In this document: in pieces, positions 43,264 to 51,545 of the stretch
How positions within the stretch are numbered: the first letter of the stretch is position 1
How the letters are laid out: the number at the start of each line of letters is the position of its first letter
Assembly: GCF_019468465.1 (NCBI RefSeq)
Contig: NZ_CP080519.1
Coordinates: forward strand, 9,913,001 to 9,977,000
Source of the DNA: Amycolatopsis sp. DSM 110486
GTDB taxonomy: Bacteria > Actinomycetota > Actinomycetes > Mycobacteriales > Pseudonocardiaceae
Reading direction: 5' to 3'
DNA: 64,000 bases
Position numbers and translations under genes: made by a program
The notes under the pieces: model-generated
Seen by the model: the letters and a program-made list of their open reading frames with translations, nothing else
Database searches by the model: none
Told to the model about the DNA's origin: nothing

Positions 43264-44204
43264 ACGACCCTTACGACAATCCGATCCGCGTCGGGCAAGC
43301 GATCAGCGCGCTCGGCAAGGGAGAGCCCGTGGTCATTGCCGGCGAGGACCGCAGCGCAATCGTCCTGGCGGCGTCGCTTGCTTCGACGACCTGGACCGCA
43401 TGGACCGTCAGGCACAGCTCAGGCCTGCTGTGCGTTGCCCTGCACGATGATCTGGCCGACAAACTCGACTTATCCCCCCTCCGGCCCGCTGCGGCGGATA
43501 CCGGCACCGTCTACGCGGTCTCGGTCGATGCTGCCGACGGGGTGACCACCGGGATCAGCGCGGCAGACCGGGCCCACTGCGCCCGCGTACTCGCAAACCC
43601 CGCTTCCCGGCCCGCCGATCTCACCCGCCCGGGTCACGTGATACCCATTCGTGTGTCGCGCACAGCGGGACGCGCGCACTATGGCCTTCCCGAAGCCGCA
43701 CTGGACCTCTGTGCGCAGGCAGGGCTACCCGAGGTGGGTCTGCTCGCGACGATGGTCACCGACGTCGGCCCACTTGCGACGATGTGTGAGGCTCGCGCGC
43801 TCGCTGAGGAGTACGGCCTGGTTGTGGTTACCCAGGACCAACTCGCCGGAAGGTGCCTCGAAAGCAGGATCAGGCGAGTCGAGTGGATCGAGTGGCCGAG
43901 CCGGTCCGGCGTGCAGCGAACCGGTGTATACGCCGACGACACAGGACTACAGCACTTCGTCGTTTTCGGCCATCGGCCTGGGCCCGCCCATGTCCACGTC
44001 GAGTGCCTGCAGGGGACCATCGCCGCCGGCGCTTGCCACTGTCGGGCACATCTCGACACGGCTCTCGCGCGGCTCTCTGACGAGGGCGGGATGCTCGTCT
44101 ACCTCAGACCATCCCGGCACGGGCGTCACCAGGAGATGGGCCGAGCCGAAACAGCCCTCAGCACTGTGATTCAGGCATACGCCGAACGAGAAGCCGCACG
44201 CTGA
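43260..44204 (+). CDS. Divergent RibBA-like protein (DHBP synthase plus partial GTP cyclohydrolase II)
   Basis: 314 residues. A RibB-like domain covers about 1-205 (DAADGVTTGISAADRAHCAR and RPGHVIPIR are intact). The catalytic DDEDRENEGD loop is replaced by IAGEDRSAIV, so key acidic residues are lost. A shortened GTP cyclohydrolase II part keeps its zinc cysteines (ECLQGTIAAGACHC) but not the RQEGRG loop, and lacks the last 80 or so residues. It is unlikely to be a normal riboflavin enzyme. Confidence 0.75.
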   Translation: MNDPYDNPIRVGQAISALGKGEPVVIAGEDRSAIVLAASLASTTWTAWTVRHSSGLLCVALHDDLADKLDLSPLRPAAADTGTVYAVSVDAADGVTTGISAADRAHCARVLANPASRPADLTRPGHVIPIRVSRTAGRAHYGLPEAALDLCAQAGLPEVGLLATMVTDVGPLATMCEARALAEEYGLVVVTQDQLAGRCLESRIRRVEWIEWPSRSGVQRTGVYADDTGLQHFVVFGHRPGPAHVHVECLQGTIAAGACHCRAHLDTALARLSDEGGMLVYLRPSRHGRHQEMGRAETALSTVIQAYAEREAAR

Positions 44205-44260
44205 TCCATCCCTTCCGATTTCCTGCCCCTGGCGCAGGCGCCGTCTCCACACGAAGCGCC

Positions 44261-44393
44261 GGGCACGACGATCGTGGCGGGCACGGCGGTACGGGCGGTC
44301 GCCGATGAGATCGTCCACATCGTCGGCCTGCCGCGCGAGACCCGGCCGGTGAAGACGGTGCCCAGCCGAATACGGGGGGCGCCGTCCATTTAA
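44261..44393 (+). pseudogene. Possible C-terminal gene remnant
   Basis: PGTTIVAGTAVRAVADEIV and HIVGLPRETRPVKTVPS end at a TAA (44391-44393). The composition is protein-like, but no start or family is visible. It sits between the RibBA-like gene and folD. Confidence 0.25.
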
Positions 44394-45289
44394 GCGGTTC
44401 TAGCCGCCGTGCCGGCGGTCACGGCCGCCTTTTCGGCCACCTCGATGAGGTTGCGAAAGAGCATCGCGACGGTGGTCGGGCCGACTCCGCCGACGCGCGG
44501 GGTGATCGCACCAGCGACCCTCGCACAGCTCTCGTCGACGTCCGGGAGCAGCCGTTTGCCGTCGTAGCGCACTCCACCACCGACGACGACCGCGCCGGGT
44601 TTGACGTGCTCCGGCTGCACGATTCCCGGTACCCCGGCCGCCGCGATGAGGATGTCCGCTCGGCGGGTGTAGCGGTCCCAGTCGGGCACTCCGGTGTGGA
44701 CCACCGCGACGGCCGCGTTCGCCGTCGGCCGCTTCTGTGCGAGCAACAGGGCGAGCGGGCGGCCGAGAGTCGCGCCGCGGCCCAGGATCACCACCTCCCG
44801 GCCGGCGACAGGGATTCGGTGGTAGGCCAAGAGCTCCTCGATGCCGGCGGGGGTGCACGGCAGCGGGCCGGGCAGGCCGACGGCGAGGCGGCCCATGTTC
44901 GTGGGGTGCATGCCGTCGACGTCCTTGGCCGGGTCCATCTCCGACAGTGCGGCGTCGTAGTCGAGGTGAGCGGGCACGGGATACTGGATCAGCATCCCGT
45001 GGACGGATGGATCCTCGTTGTACTCGCGGATGGTGGCGACGAGTTCGTCCTGCGAGGTGTTCGCGGCCAGATGCGTATGCGGCGACGCGAGACCGAGTGC
45101 GGCGGCCTGCTTCTGTTTGATCCTGATGTATCCCGCCGACGCGTCGTCGTCACCGACGAGGATCGTCGCGAGGCTGGGCACGACTCCTGACGACCGCAGG
45201 TCGGTCGCGCGCGCAGTGACGTCGGCAAGCACTCGCTGGGCGACCGGCTTGCCCGGCAGCAACCGAGCCATGCCATCCTGTGTGGACAT
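44390..45289 (-). CDS. folD: Methylene-THF dehydrogenase/cyclohydrolase FolD
   Basis: 299 residues. YIRIKQKQ carries the catalytic Lys, LIQYPVP and DVDGMHPTNMGRL line the active site, VILGRGATLGRPLA is the NADP fold, PRVGGVGPTTVAML the C-terminus. It converts 5,10-methylene-THF to 10-formyl-THF. In this operon it links MetF to PurU for methyl-group disposal. Confidence 0.95.
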   Translation of the reverse strand: MSTQDGMARLLPGKPVAQRVLADVTARATDLRSSGVVPSLATILVGDDDASAGYIRIKQKQAAALGLASPHTHLAANTSQDELVATIREYNEDPSVHGMLIQYPVPAHLDYDAALSEMDPAKDVDGMHPTNMGRLAVGLPGPLPCTPAGIEELLAYHRIPVAGREVVILGRGATLGRPLALLLAQKRPTANAAVAVVHTGVPDWDRYTRRADILIAAAGVPGIVQPEHVKPGAVVVGGGVRYDGKRLLPDVDESCARVAGAITPRVGGVGPTTVAMLFRNLIEVAEKAAVTAGTAARTA

Positions 45290-45338
45290 TTATCTCCTCG
45301 TCTTCTCGGCGTGCAGGGTATTTCGGGAGCCCTACGGG

Positions 45339-46319
45339 TCACCGGCTCCCGGACGAGACCGGTGCACTTCGCCCGGCCAGACCAGGCCGCGATGGCCCGG
45401 CGTCGCGCACGTGCGAGCTGGCAACCGGCGGACGGGTGTGTGCGAGTACCGCCTCGGCGACGTGCAAGGCGTCAAGGGTCGCGCGCACGTCGTGCACTCG
45501 CACGCAGTGAACACCCGCCGTCGCCGCGAGGAAGGAGACGGCCGCGGTCGCGATGTCCCGCTCCACGGGGGGCGGGACGGGCCGGCCCCCAGCCGCCAGA
45601 GCAGCGCCGAGGAACCTCTTCCGCGAGGCACCCACCAGCACCGGGTGCCCGAGCGCCCGCAGCGCGCCGAGGTGCCCGAGCAGCTGCCAGTCGTGCGGCG
45701 CGTCCTTGGCGAAGCCCAGCCCTGGATCGAGAACCAGCCGGTCGGCTGCCACGCCGGCGCCGAGAAGTGCGTCCCTTCGCCTGGCCAGTTCGCCGACTAC
45801 GTCGGTCACGACATCCTCGTAGACCGCGTGCCTGCCCATCGACTTGCTCGGTCCACGCCAGTGCGTTGCGACGTAAGGGACGTCGGCCTCCGCGACGCAG
45901 CGCACCAGTTCCGGGTCGGCGAGGCCGCCACTGACGTCGTTGACGATCGTGGCACCGGCGTCGAGCGCGATCCGCGCCACCGACGCCTTGGTCGTATCGA
46001 TGCTCACCACGGCACCGGCTGCCGTCAGCTCACGAACGACGGTGCGCACCCGTGCCGTCTCTTCCCGGGCTGAGACCCGCGTGGCACCGGGCCGGGTCGA
46101 TTCGCCCCCGACGTCGATGATGTGGGCGCCGTCGGCGACGAGACGCAGACCGTGCTCGATCGCATGTGCAGCCGTCGGATGAGCCCCACCGTCCGAGAAC
46201 GAGTCCGGCGTGACGTTGAGAATTCCCATCACCAGGCAGCCCGCTGGACCAGTCCGCCCCGACGTGCAAAGGAGTAGCCCGCTCGAGCCGGGTGGATCGC
46301 CACCTCGCGCCGTGATCAC
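45339..46319 (-). CDS. folP: Dihydropteroate synthase-family protein FolP
   Basis: 326 residues. MGILNVTPDSFSDGG, GGESTRPGA, DPGLGFAKD and GASRKRFLG are the DHPS loops. The C-terminus carries about 40 extra residues. The GTG start overlaps the metF stop (GTGA), so it is co-translated. In the operon it may raise folate supply for the THF-dependent demethylase; it may be a second copy beside the housekeeping folP. Confidence 0.92.
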   Translation of the reverse strand: MITARGGDPPGSSGLLLCTSGRTGPAGCLVMGILNVTPDSFSDGGAHPTAAHAIEHGLRLVADGAHIIDVGGESTRPGATRVSAREETARVRTVVRELTAAGAVVSIDTTKASVARIALDAGATIVNDVSGGLADPELVRCVAEADVPYVATHWRGPSKSMGRHAVYEDVVTDVVGELARRRDALLGAGVAADRLVLDPGLGFAKDAPHDWQLLGHLGALRALGHPVLVGASRKRFLGAALAAGGRPVPPPVERDIATAAVSFLAATAGVHCVRVHDVRATLDALHVAEAVLAHTRPPVASSHVRDAGPSRPGLAGRSAPVSSGSR

Positions 46320-47140
46320 TTCGCGAAACGCCCTTGCCACGAGGTCGCCGACTCGATCTGGTTGAACGAGAACAGATGGATGCCCTCGATTCCGAGGTTG
46401 TCCGGACCGAGTTCGTCGACGGCCGCCGACAGCAGCTCCTCGGGCCGGTAAGCGCTTCCCCTCACCAGGTTCCTGATCATCCCGTGCTGCTTGCGCAGGT
46501 AGCGCAGTGACGACCCGACGCCGATCCGCAGCGAAACGTCGACGAGCTTACGGATCTGTACGGGTCCGGCGAGACCGATCCACAGTGGGAGGATGACGCC
46601 CGCCGACCGCGCCGACCGCAACCAGGCGAGGAGAACCCCGACGTCGAAGCAGAGCTGGCTGACCATGTAATCGGCGTTGTCCTGCTTTCGCAGCAGGTCG
46701 GTCAGCAGCTCTTCCTCCGGGATCTGGGGGTGTCCCTCGGGATAGCAGCCGACACCGACACTCGTGATCCCGTGGTCCAGCTCCGGCAGCGCCTCGAGAA
46801 GGTCGGCCGCCCCGGAGTACGGGCCGGCGGGTTCCACAGCATCTCCGCCGACGACGAACAGGTCGGTGATCCCGGCGTTGCCGAGCCGCTCGAGGAACTC
46901 GGCCAGCTCGCCGCGCCCGGTCACCTGCCGTGCCGCAAGGTGCGGGATCACCGAGTAGTCGTTTTTCGCGAGGAGTTCGGCGAACTCCACCGTCCGCTCG
47001 AGCCCGAGCTTCGAGGAGCAGGTGACGGTGAAGGTCGTTCCGGCCGGCGCGGCGAGGAGTTCGTCCTGCACTCCGCGAAGCGGGATCGCCTCGATGTGCG
47101 CGGATCTGACGAGCCTGTCGACGGCGAGGGAAAGGTGCAT
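46316..47140 (-). CDS. metF: Methylenetetrahydrofolate reductase
   Basis: 274 residues, TIM barrel. TFTVTCSSKLGLERTVEFAE, SVIPHLAARQVTG, ITDLFVVGGD and VGCYPEGHP align with MetF, shorter than housekeeping forms. In LigM pathways it runs in the oxidising direction, 5-methyl-THF to 5,10-methylene-THF. Coupled to folP. Confidence 0.9.
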   Translation of the reverse strand: MHLSLAVDRLVRSAHIEAIPLRGVQDELLAAPAGTTFTVTCSSKLGLERTVEFAELLAKNDYSVIPHLAARQVTGRGELAEFLERLGNAGITDLFVVGGDAVEPAGPYSGAADLLEALPELDHGITSVGVGCYPEGHPQIPEEELLTDLLRKQDNADYMVSQLCFDVGVLLAWLRSARSAGVILPLWIGLAGPVQIRKLVDVSLRIGVGSSLRYLRKQHGMIRNLVRGSAYRPEELLSAAVDELGPDNLGIEGIHLFSFNQIESATSWQGRFAK

Positions 47141-47176
47141 TGTGGACTCCAGCGGTAGTGGGCTTTCCGGCGCGGA

Positions 47177-48037
47177 TCAGCGGAAGACGACCGTGCGCTG
47201 ACCGTTGAGCAGCACCCGGTTCGATGTGTGCCAATGGACCGCGCGGGCCAGCGCGAGGCATTCGGTGTCCCGGCCCAGGGCAGTGACCTGTTCAGCCGAC
47301 ATCGCATGGTCCACCCGGGCGACCTCCTGCTCGATGATCGGCCCTTCGTCGAGATCGGACGTGACGTAGTGAGCGGTAGCGCCGACGAACTTCACGCCTC
47401 GGTCGAAGGCCTGGTGGTACGGCCGGGCGCCCTTGAAGCTGGGCAGCATCGAGTGGTGGATGTTGATCGCGCGGCCCTCAAGCCTCTTGCACAGGTCCTC
47501 GGAGAGGATCTGCATGTACCGCGCGAGCACCACCAGGTCGACCCGGAGTGCATCGACAAGGTCGAGCAGTTGCTCCTCCGCGTCCTGCCGGGTGTCGGAG
47601 GTGATCGGGATGTGGGTGAACGGCACCCCGTGGTTCCGGGCGAGCGGGCCGAGGTCGGGGTGGTTGGACACCACGCCGACAACATCGACGTCAAGCGCGC
47701 CGGTGTGGGCCCGAAAGAGCAGGTCGTTCAGGCAGTGACCGTACTTGCTGACCATGATGAGCACCCGCTGGCGGTCCGCGGCAGAGGAGAACCGCCACGA
47801 CATGCCGAACTCGGCCCCGACGGCTGCGAACTCCGCGTCAAGCGCCGAGAGGTCGAGGCGGGTGAGTTCGTCGGGCAGGGCGAACTGGGCCCGCATGAAA
47901 AAGCGGCCCGTGGTGCGGTCTCCGAATTGGCTTGACTCGACGATGTTGGCGTCACGATCGAGGAGGAATCCAGTGACGGCGTTGATGATCCCCGGGCGGT
48001 CCGGGCAGGACAAGGTGAGGACGGCATCGGACGGCAT
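47177..48037 (-). CDS. purU: Formyltetrahydrofolate deformylase PurU (LigH-like)
   Basis: 286 residues. An N-terminal ACT domain (about 1-80, SCPDRPGIINAVTGFLLD) is followed by a formyltransferase domain with VLIMVSKYGHCL, NIHHSMLPSFKGARPYHQA and ATAHYVTSDLDEGPII. It hydrolyses 10-formyl-THF to formate and THF. ATG 48037 has AGGAG upstream. In Sphingobium SYK-6 the equivalent is ligH, beside ligM and metF. Confidence 0.94.
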   Translation of the reverse strand: MPSDAVLTLSCPDRPGIINAVTGFLLDRDANIVESSQFGDRTTGRFFMRAQFALPDELTRLDLSALDAEFAAVGAEFGMSWRFSSAADRQRVLIMVSKYGHCLNDLLFRAHTGALDVDVVGVVSNHPDLGPLARNHGVPFTHIPITSDTRQDAEEQLLDLVDALRVDLVVLARYMQILSEDLCKRLEGRAINIHHSMLPSFKGARPYHQAFDRGVKFVGATAHYVTSDLDEGPIIEQEVARVDHAMSAEQVTALGRDTECLALARAVHWHTSNRVLLNGQRTVVFR

Positions 48038-48314
48038 GTGATCTCCTACGTTCCGGACCCTCGCGGCCGCGCCGCCTAGAGGGCTGCTTCCTGGTTGTGG
48101 CCGACGTCCGGCGACACGGACCGCGTGCTCGCGTGCTCGCGAGACGACTCCGCGGCCGGCAGGCGTCGACGGCAAGCCGGGGACCCGCCGAAGACCGACG
48201 GCCCAAAGGCTCGTTCCGGTCCCGGCGGGCAATGGGTGGCCGGGCGGTGAAGCGGTGAATGTGCACCGGCCTGCCTCTGGACGAAGCAGCCCGCTCGGCG
48301 TGAAACCGCCGGTG

Positions 48315-49673
48315 TCAGCCGGCCAGCGGGCGCGTGCTCATCGTGGCGCGGATCGTCGTCTGGACATGGCGTTCCACCGACTTCTTGGCTGTGCCGCCGC
48401 CTTCCTCGCCCCAGACGATGAGCACTTCGGCACCGTCGTGCACGTGGCCTTCGTCGATGAATCCGACCGACATCCACGACCCGACGTTCACGGTGTACGC
48501 GGACAAAGTGGACCGTCCGACGAGCTCGTCGCCGACGAGCACAGAGTCGACGTGTACCCGCGAATATCGGGCAAGCGGCGTCTCGAGGTATTTCGCTCGC
48601 TGCTCGCCGTCGAAGAGACTGCTCGCATAGACGCGGCTGACGTCCTCCTCGTTCCACTTCAGCCACACCTTGGTGCGGCGCGGCTGGTTCGCGAGCTCTT
48701 CGAGCGCAGTGCGCCCGATGAAGTCGTGGTCGAACTTGACCAGGTGGCCGTAGCCGAACTGCCACGGCGTGACGTAGTAATCCTCGATGCGGTCCGAGCG
48801 GAAGCTGCCTCCGATCGAAAGCCGGCCCTCGTAGCCGTCACCGGAGAGCCATTCTCGGTACGGCTTCATCCGCTCGCCGGTATAGACGGCGGCGGTGGGC
48901 TGCGCCGGGTACCCGGATTCGGTTCCCCCGGTGTAATACGCGAGAGCGCCGCCCTGGACCAGGCCGAACTCCTCGCCGGCGGCGAGGATCGCGTCCCGGA
49001 CCGCCGGCCCGTCGGCGACGGGACCGAAGATTTCCAATCCGATCGACTCGGCGCCCGGCACGCCCGCCATCGTGTGCGACAAGGCTCGCGCCCGGACGCC
49101 ACCGAGCTTCAGATCCGTCATCGTGAAGAACTTGATGCGGTCGATCGGGCCGCCCTGGGCCTTCTCGAGGATGTCCCAGGCGCGCGGTCCTTCGATCTCG
49201 TACCGGAACGTCAACCGCTTGCCCGGGTTCTCGGCTGTCCGCTCGTCACGAGTCACCTCGACGTCGTAACCGCCCGTCTCGGCTTGGTACTGCACCCAGT
49301 TCGCGGCGGCGGTCGGTCCGACGAGGTTGACCTCGTCCTCCTCCAGACCGAACAGCACCGCCGTGCCGATGAGGCGGCCCTCCTCGTTGCACGCCACGAA
49401 ATGCTTCGCCTTGTCCCGCCCGAAGGTAGCGAAACTGTTCGTTCCGGTGTCCGCGAAGAGCCGTTTGACGTCGGGACCACGGAAGTAGACGTCGGTCATG
49501 TGGTGCGACTGGTCGAAGAACACCGCGGTGCTCGTCCAAGCCCGCTGCTCGTCCTGCCAGGTCGTGTATTGGTCCGGGTAGTCGAACTTGAACCGCTTCG
49601 ACGGGGCGTTGCGCAGCATCTCGACCGGATTGCCGATCCGACGCAGTTTTTCCTCGAGACTCTCGTTCGGCAT
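48315..49673 (-). CDS. THF-dependent O-demethylase, LigM/DesA type
   Basis: 452 residues of the GcvT/aminomethyltransferase fold. The N-terminal ETAVFFDQSHHM-like stretch (here STAVFFDQSHHMTD) and WRDEQRAW-like WQDEQRAW are hallmarks of vanillate/syringate demethylases. FIGRTALEEL is the shared GcvT motif. It should move the aromatic methoxy methyl to THF. The linked purU, metF and folD support this. Substrate (vanillate, syringate or other) is not determined. Confidence 0.85.
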   Translation of the reverse strand: MPNESLEEKLRRIGNPVEMLRNAPSKRFKFDYPDQYTTWQDEQRAWTSTAVFFDQSHHMTDVYFRGPDVKRLFADTGTNSFATFGRDKAKHFVACNEEGRLIGTAVLFGLEEDEVNLVGPTAAANWVQYQAETGGYDVEVTRDERTAENPGKRLTFRYEIEGPRAWDILEKAQGGPIDRIKFFTMTDLKLGGVRARALSHTMAGVPGAESIGLEIFGPVADGPAVRDAILAAGEEFGLVQGGALAYYTGGTESGYPAQPTAAVYTGERMKPYREWLSGDGYEGRLSIGGSFRSDRIEDYYVTPWQFGYGHLVKFDHDFIGRTALEELANQPRRTKVWLKWNEEDVSRVYASSLFDGEQRAKYLETPLARYSRVHVDSVLVGDELVGRSTLSAYTVNVGSWMSVGFIDEGHVHDGAEVLIVWGEEGGGTAKKSVERHVQTTIRATMSTRPLAG

Positions 49674-49724
49674 TGAAGGAACCCTCTCGGTGTTCAGGAA
49701 GTGGTGAAGTGGGTGCGCGGGTGG

Positions 49725-50549
49725 TCAGTCCTCCCGGCGCACTCGGTTCGTCAGCGCTCCGACGCCATCCACTTCGACGGTGATCACGTCGCCGTGGGTG
49801 AGAAAGCGCTGGGGTTCGCGGCGGTAGCCGACCCCGCCGGGAGTCCCGGTCAAGATGACGTCGCCGGGCAGAACGGTGGAGAACTCGGAGACCACCGAGA
49901 TCAAAGTCGGAATGTCGAAGATCAGCTTCGCGGTATCGGACTCCTGGAGCTTTTCGCCGCCGAGCACGGTGCGGATCCCGGCCGCCGATACGTCCGTCTC
50001 TCCGGGCGTCACCAGATAGGGGCCGAGCGGCGTCGAACGCTCCCAGGCCTTTCCCTGCAGCCACTGGTGCGTCTTGTACTGGTAGTCGCGCATGGTCACG
50101 TCGTTCGCCACGGTGTACCCGAGCACGTGGTGAAGCGCATGTTCCCTCGGGATCCGTCGCCCTGGCCGCCCGATGACGACGGCCAGCTCGGCTTCGTAGT
50201 CGACTTGCGCGGACTCTGCCGGGAGCACGATGTCGTCCCGCGGCCCGATCAGGCTGGAAGCGAACTTCGTGAACAGCACCGGATACGTCGGCAGATCCCG
50301 GCCGGTCTCGCCGACGTGCGTCAGATAGTTGAGTCCGACGCAGATAATCTTGTCCGGGGCGGGGACCACCGGGCACAGGTACACGTCGTCGATCGCGACA
50401 GCCTCGGCAGGCAGCTCCACCGCATTCGCCAACGTGTCGACGTCGGTGTGCAGCCCGAGCGCCTCGATCCCCGCCAGGGGGATCAGGCGGTCTCCGTCGA
50501 CGCGGCCGACGCGACGTTGCCGGTTGTGTTCGTAGGTGGCGTATGCCAT
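49725..50549 (-). CDS. Fumarylacetoacetate hydrolase-family protein
   Basis: 274 residues. KIICVGLNYLTHVGETG, DYEAELAVVIGR (metal-binding Glu pair) and DVILTGTPGGVGYRREP are the FAH signatures. It would hydrolyse or decarboxylate the ring-fission product. It lies four bases downstream of the extradiol dioxygenase stop. Confidence 0.92.
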   Translation of the reverse strand: MAYATYEHNRQRRVGRVDGDRLIPLAGIEALGLHTDVDTLANAVELPAEAVAIDDVYLCPVVPAPDKIICVGLNYLTHVGETGRDLPTYPVLFTKFASSLIGPRDDIVLPAESAQVDYEAELAVVIGRPGRRIPREHALHHVLGYTVANDVTMRDYQYKTHQWLQGKAWERSTPLGPYLVTPGETDVSAAGIRTVLGGEKLQESDTAKLIFDIPTLISVVSEFSTVLPGDVILTGTPGGVGYRREPQRFLTHGDVITVEVDGVGALTNRVRRED

Positions 50550-50552
50550 CGC

Positions 50553-51485
50553 TCAGCGACCTCCTTCCGTGGTCTTCCGCCAGGTGGCGAGCTGCCCGCC
50601 CCACAGGTTCACGCTCACCGGGATCGGCTCCCAGCGGCGCGGGACATACTCGACACGGTCGTCGTGGAACTTCTCCATCTCGGCGGAGAGCTCCACGTGG
50701 TTGCCGGCCGGGTCGTCGAAGAAGATGAAGAGGTTGTTGCCCGGTCCGTGGCGACCTGGCCCCCAGGTGACGGCCACGTCCTCCTCGGTCAACCGATCGC
50801 ACCAGGACTTGAAGTCCTCCCACTCGGCCAGGTCGAAAGAGTAGTGGTCGATCCCGCCTGCGCGGCCGGTGGCGACCACAGCCAGGGTGTGATGGTCGCG
50901 GTCGCTGCGCAGCCACGCGAAACTGCCGTCGGCCAACTGGTCCGAGAGCCGGAACCCGGCCACCCCGGTGTAGAACGCGACCATCGCCGGCACGTCTTTC
51001 GTGGACAGCGTGACGTGCTGGTATTTGACCGGGCGTCGTCCGGTGTCCGCGCCATGCTCGCCATCGCGGCGCACGGGGCCGTGGAAATGCACGGTATTGC
51101 CGTCCGGATCCGTCGCCACGAGGCCGTTGACCTCGGGTCCGGCGCCGTCGAGGTACGACCGGTCAAGCTCGGCAACGGCGTGACCGCCACCGCGAAGCCG
51201 CTTTTCCAGGTCCGCTACACCGCCCTCGTCCCGGATCTCGAACCCGATGTGGTCCAGACCTTCCTCGCCCGGCACGAGGTCGAGGACGTGGTGACCCGAG
51301 CCCCAGCCGAGCCGTTGCCCACCACCGTCCAGTCCGGAGTGGACTCTCAGACCAAGGATCTTGCCGTAGAACTCGACGGCGGCGGCCACGTCCGGTACCC
51401 GGAGACCGATGTGGGAGGTCGCGGTCCGGCGCAACGCCCCGGCGGCGCCGGGTTCAGGCAAGGTGACGCGATGGCGAGGTGGCAT
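50553..51485 (-). CDS. Type I extradiol ring-cleavage dioxygenase
   Basis: 310 residues with two VOC modules. Iron ligands in the second module are His in KYQHVTLS, His in IDHYSFDL and Glu in NHVELS. The family opens catechols next to the hydroxyl pair. ATG has AAAGGAG upstream. Neighbouring FAH hydrolase and hydroxylase support meta cleavage. Confidence 0.9.
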   Translation of the reverse strand: MPPRHRVTLPEPGAAGALRRTATSHIGLRVPDVAAAVEFYGKILGLRVHSGLDGGGQRLGWGSGHHVLDLVPGEEGLDHIGFEIRDEGGVADLEKRLRGGGHAVAELDRSYLDGAGPEVNGLVATDPDGNTVHFHGPVRRDGEHGADTGRRPVKYQHVTLSTKDVPAMVAFYTGVAGFRLSDQLADGSFAWLRSDRDHHTLAVVATGRAGGIDHYSFDLAEWEDFKSWCDRLTEEDVAVTWGPGRHGPGNNLFIFFDDPAGNHVELSAEMEKFHDDRVEYVPRRWEPIPVSVNLWGGQLATWRKTTEGGR

Positions 51486-51545
51486 CTGCTGGTTCTCCTT
51501 TCAAAGCCGGCGGTTGAGCGCCGGCAGCACGGTGTGGTCGCTAGG

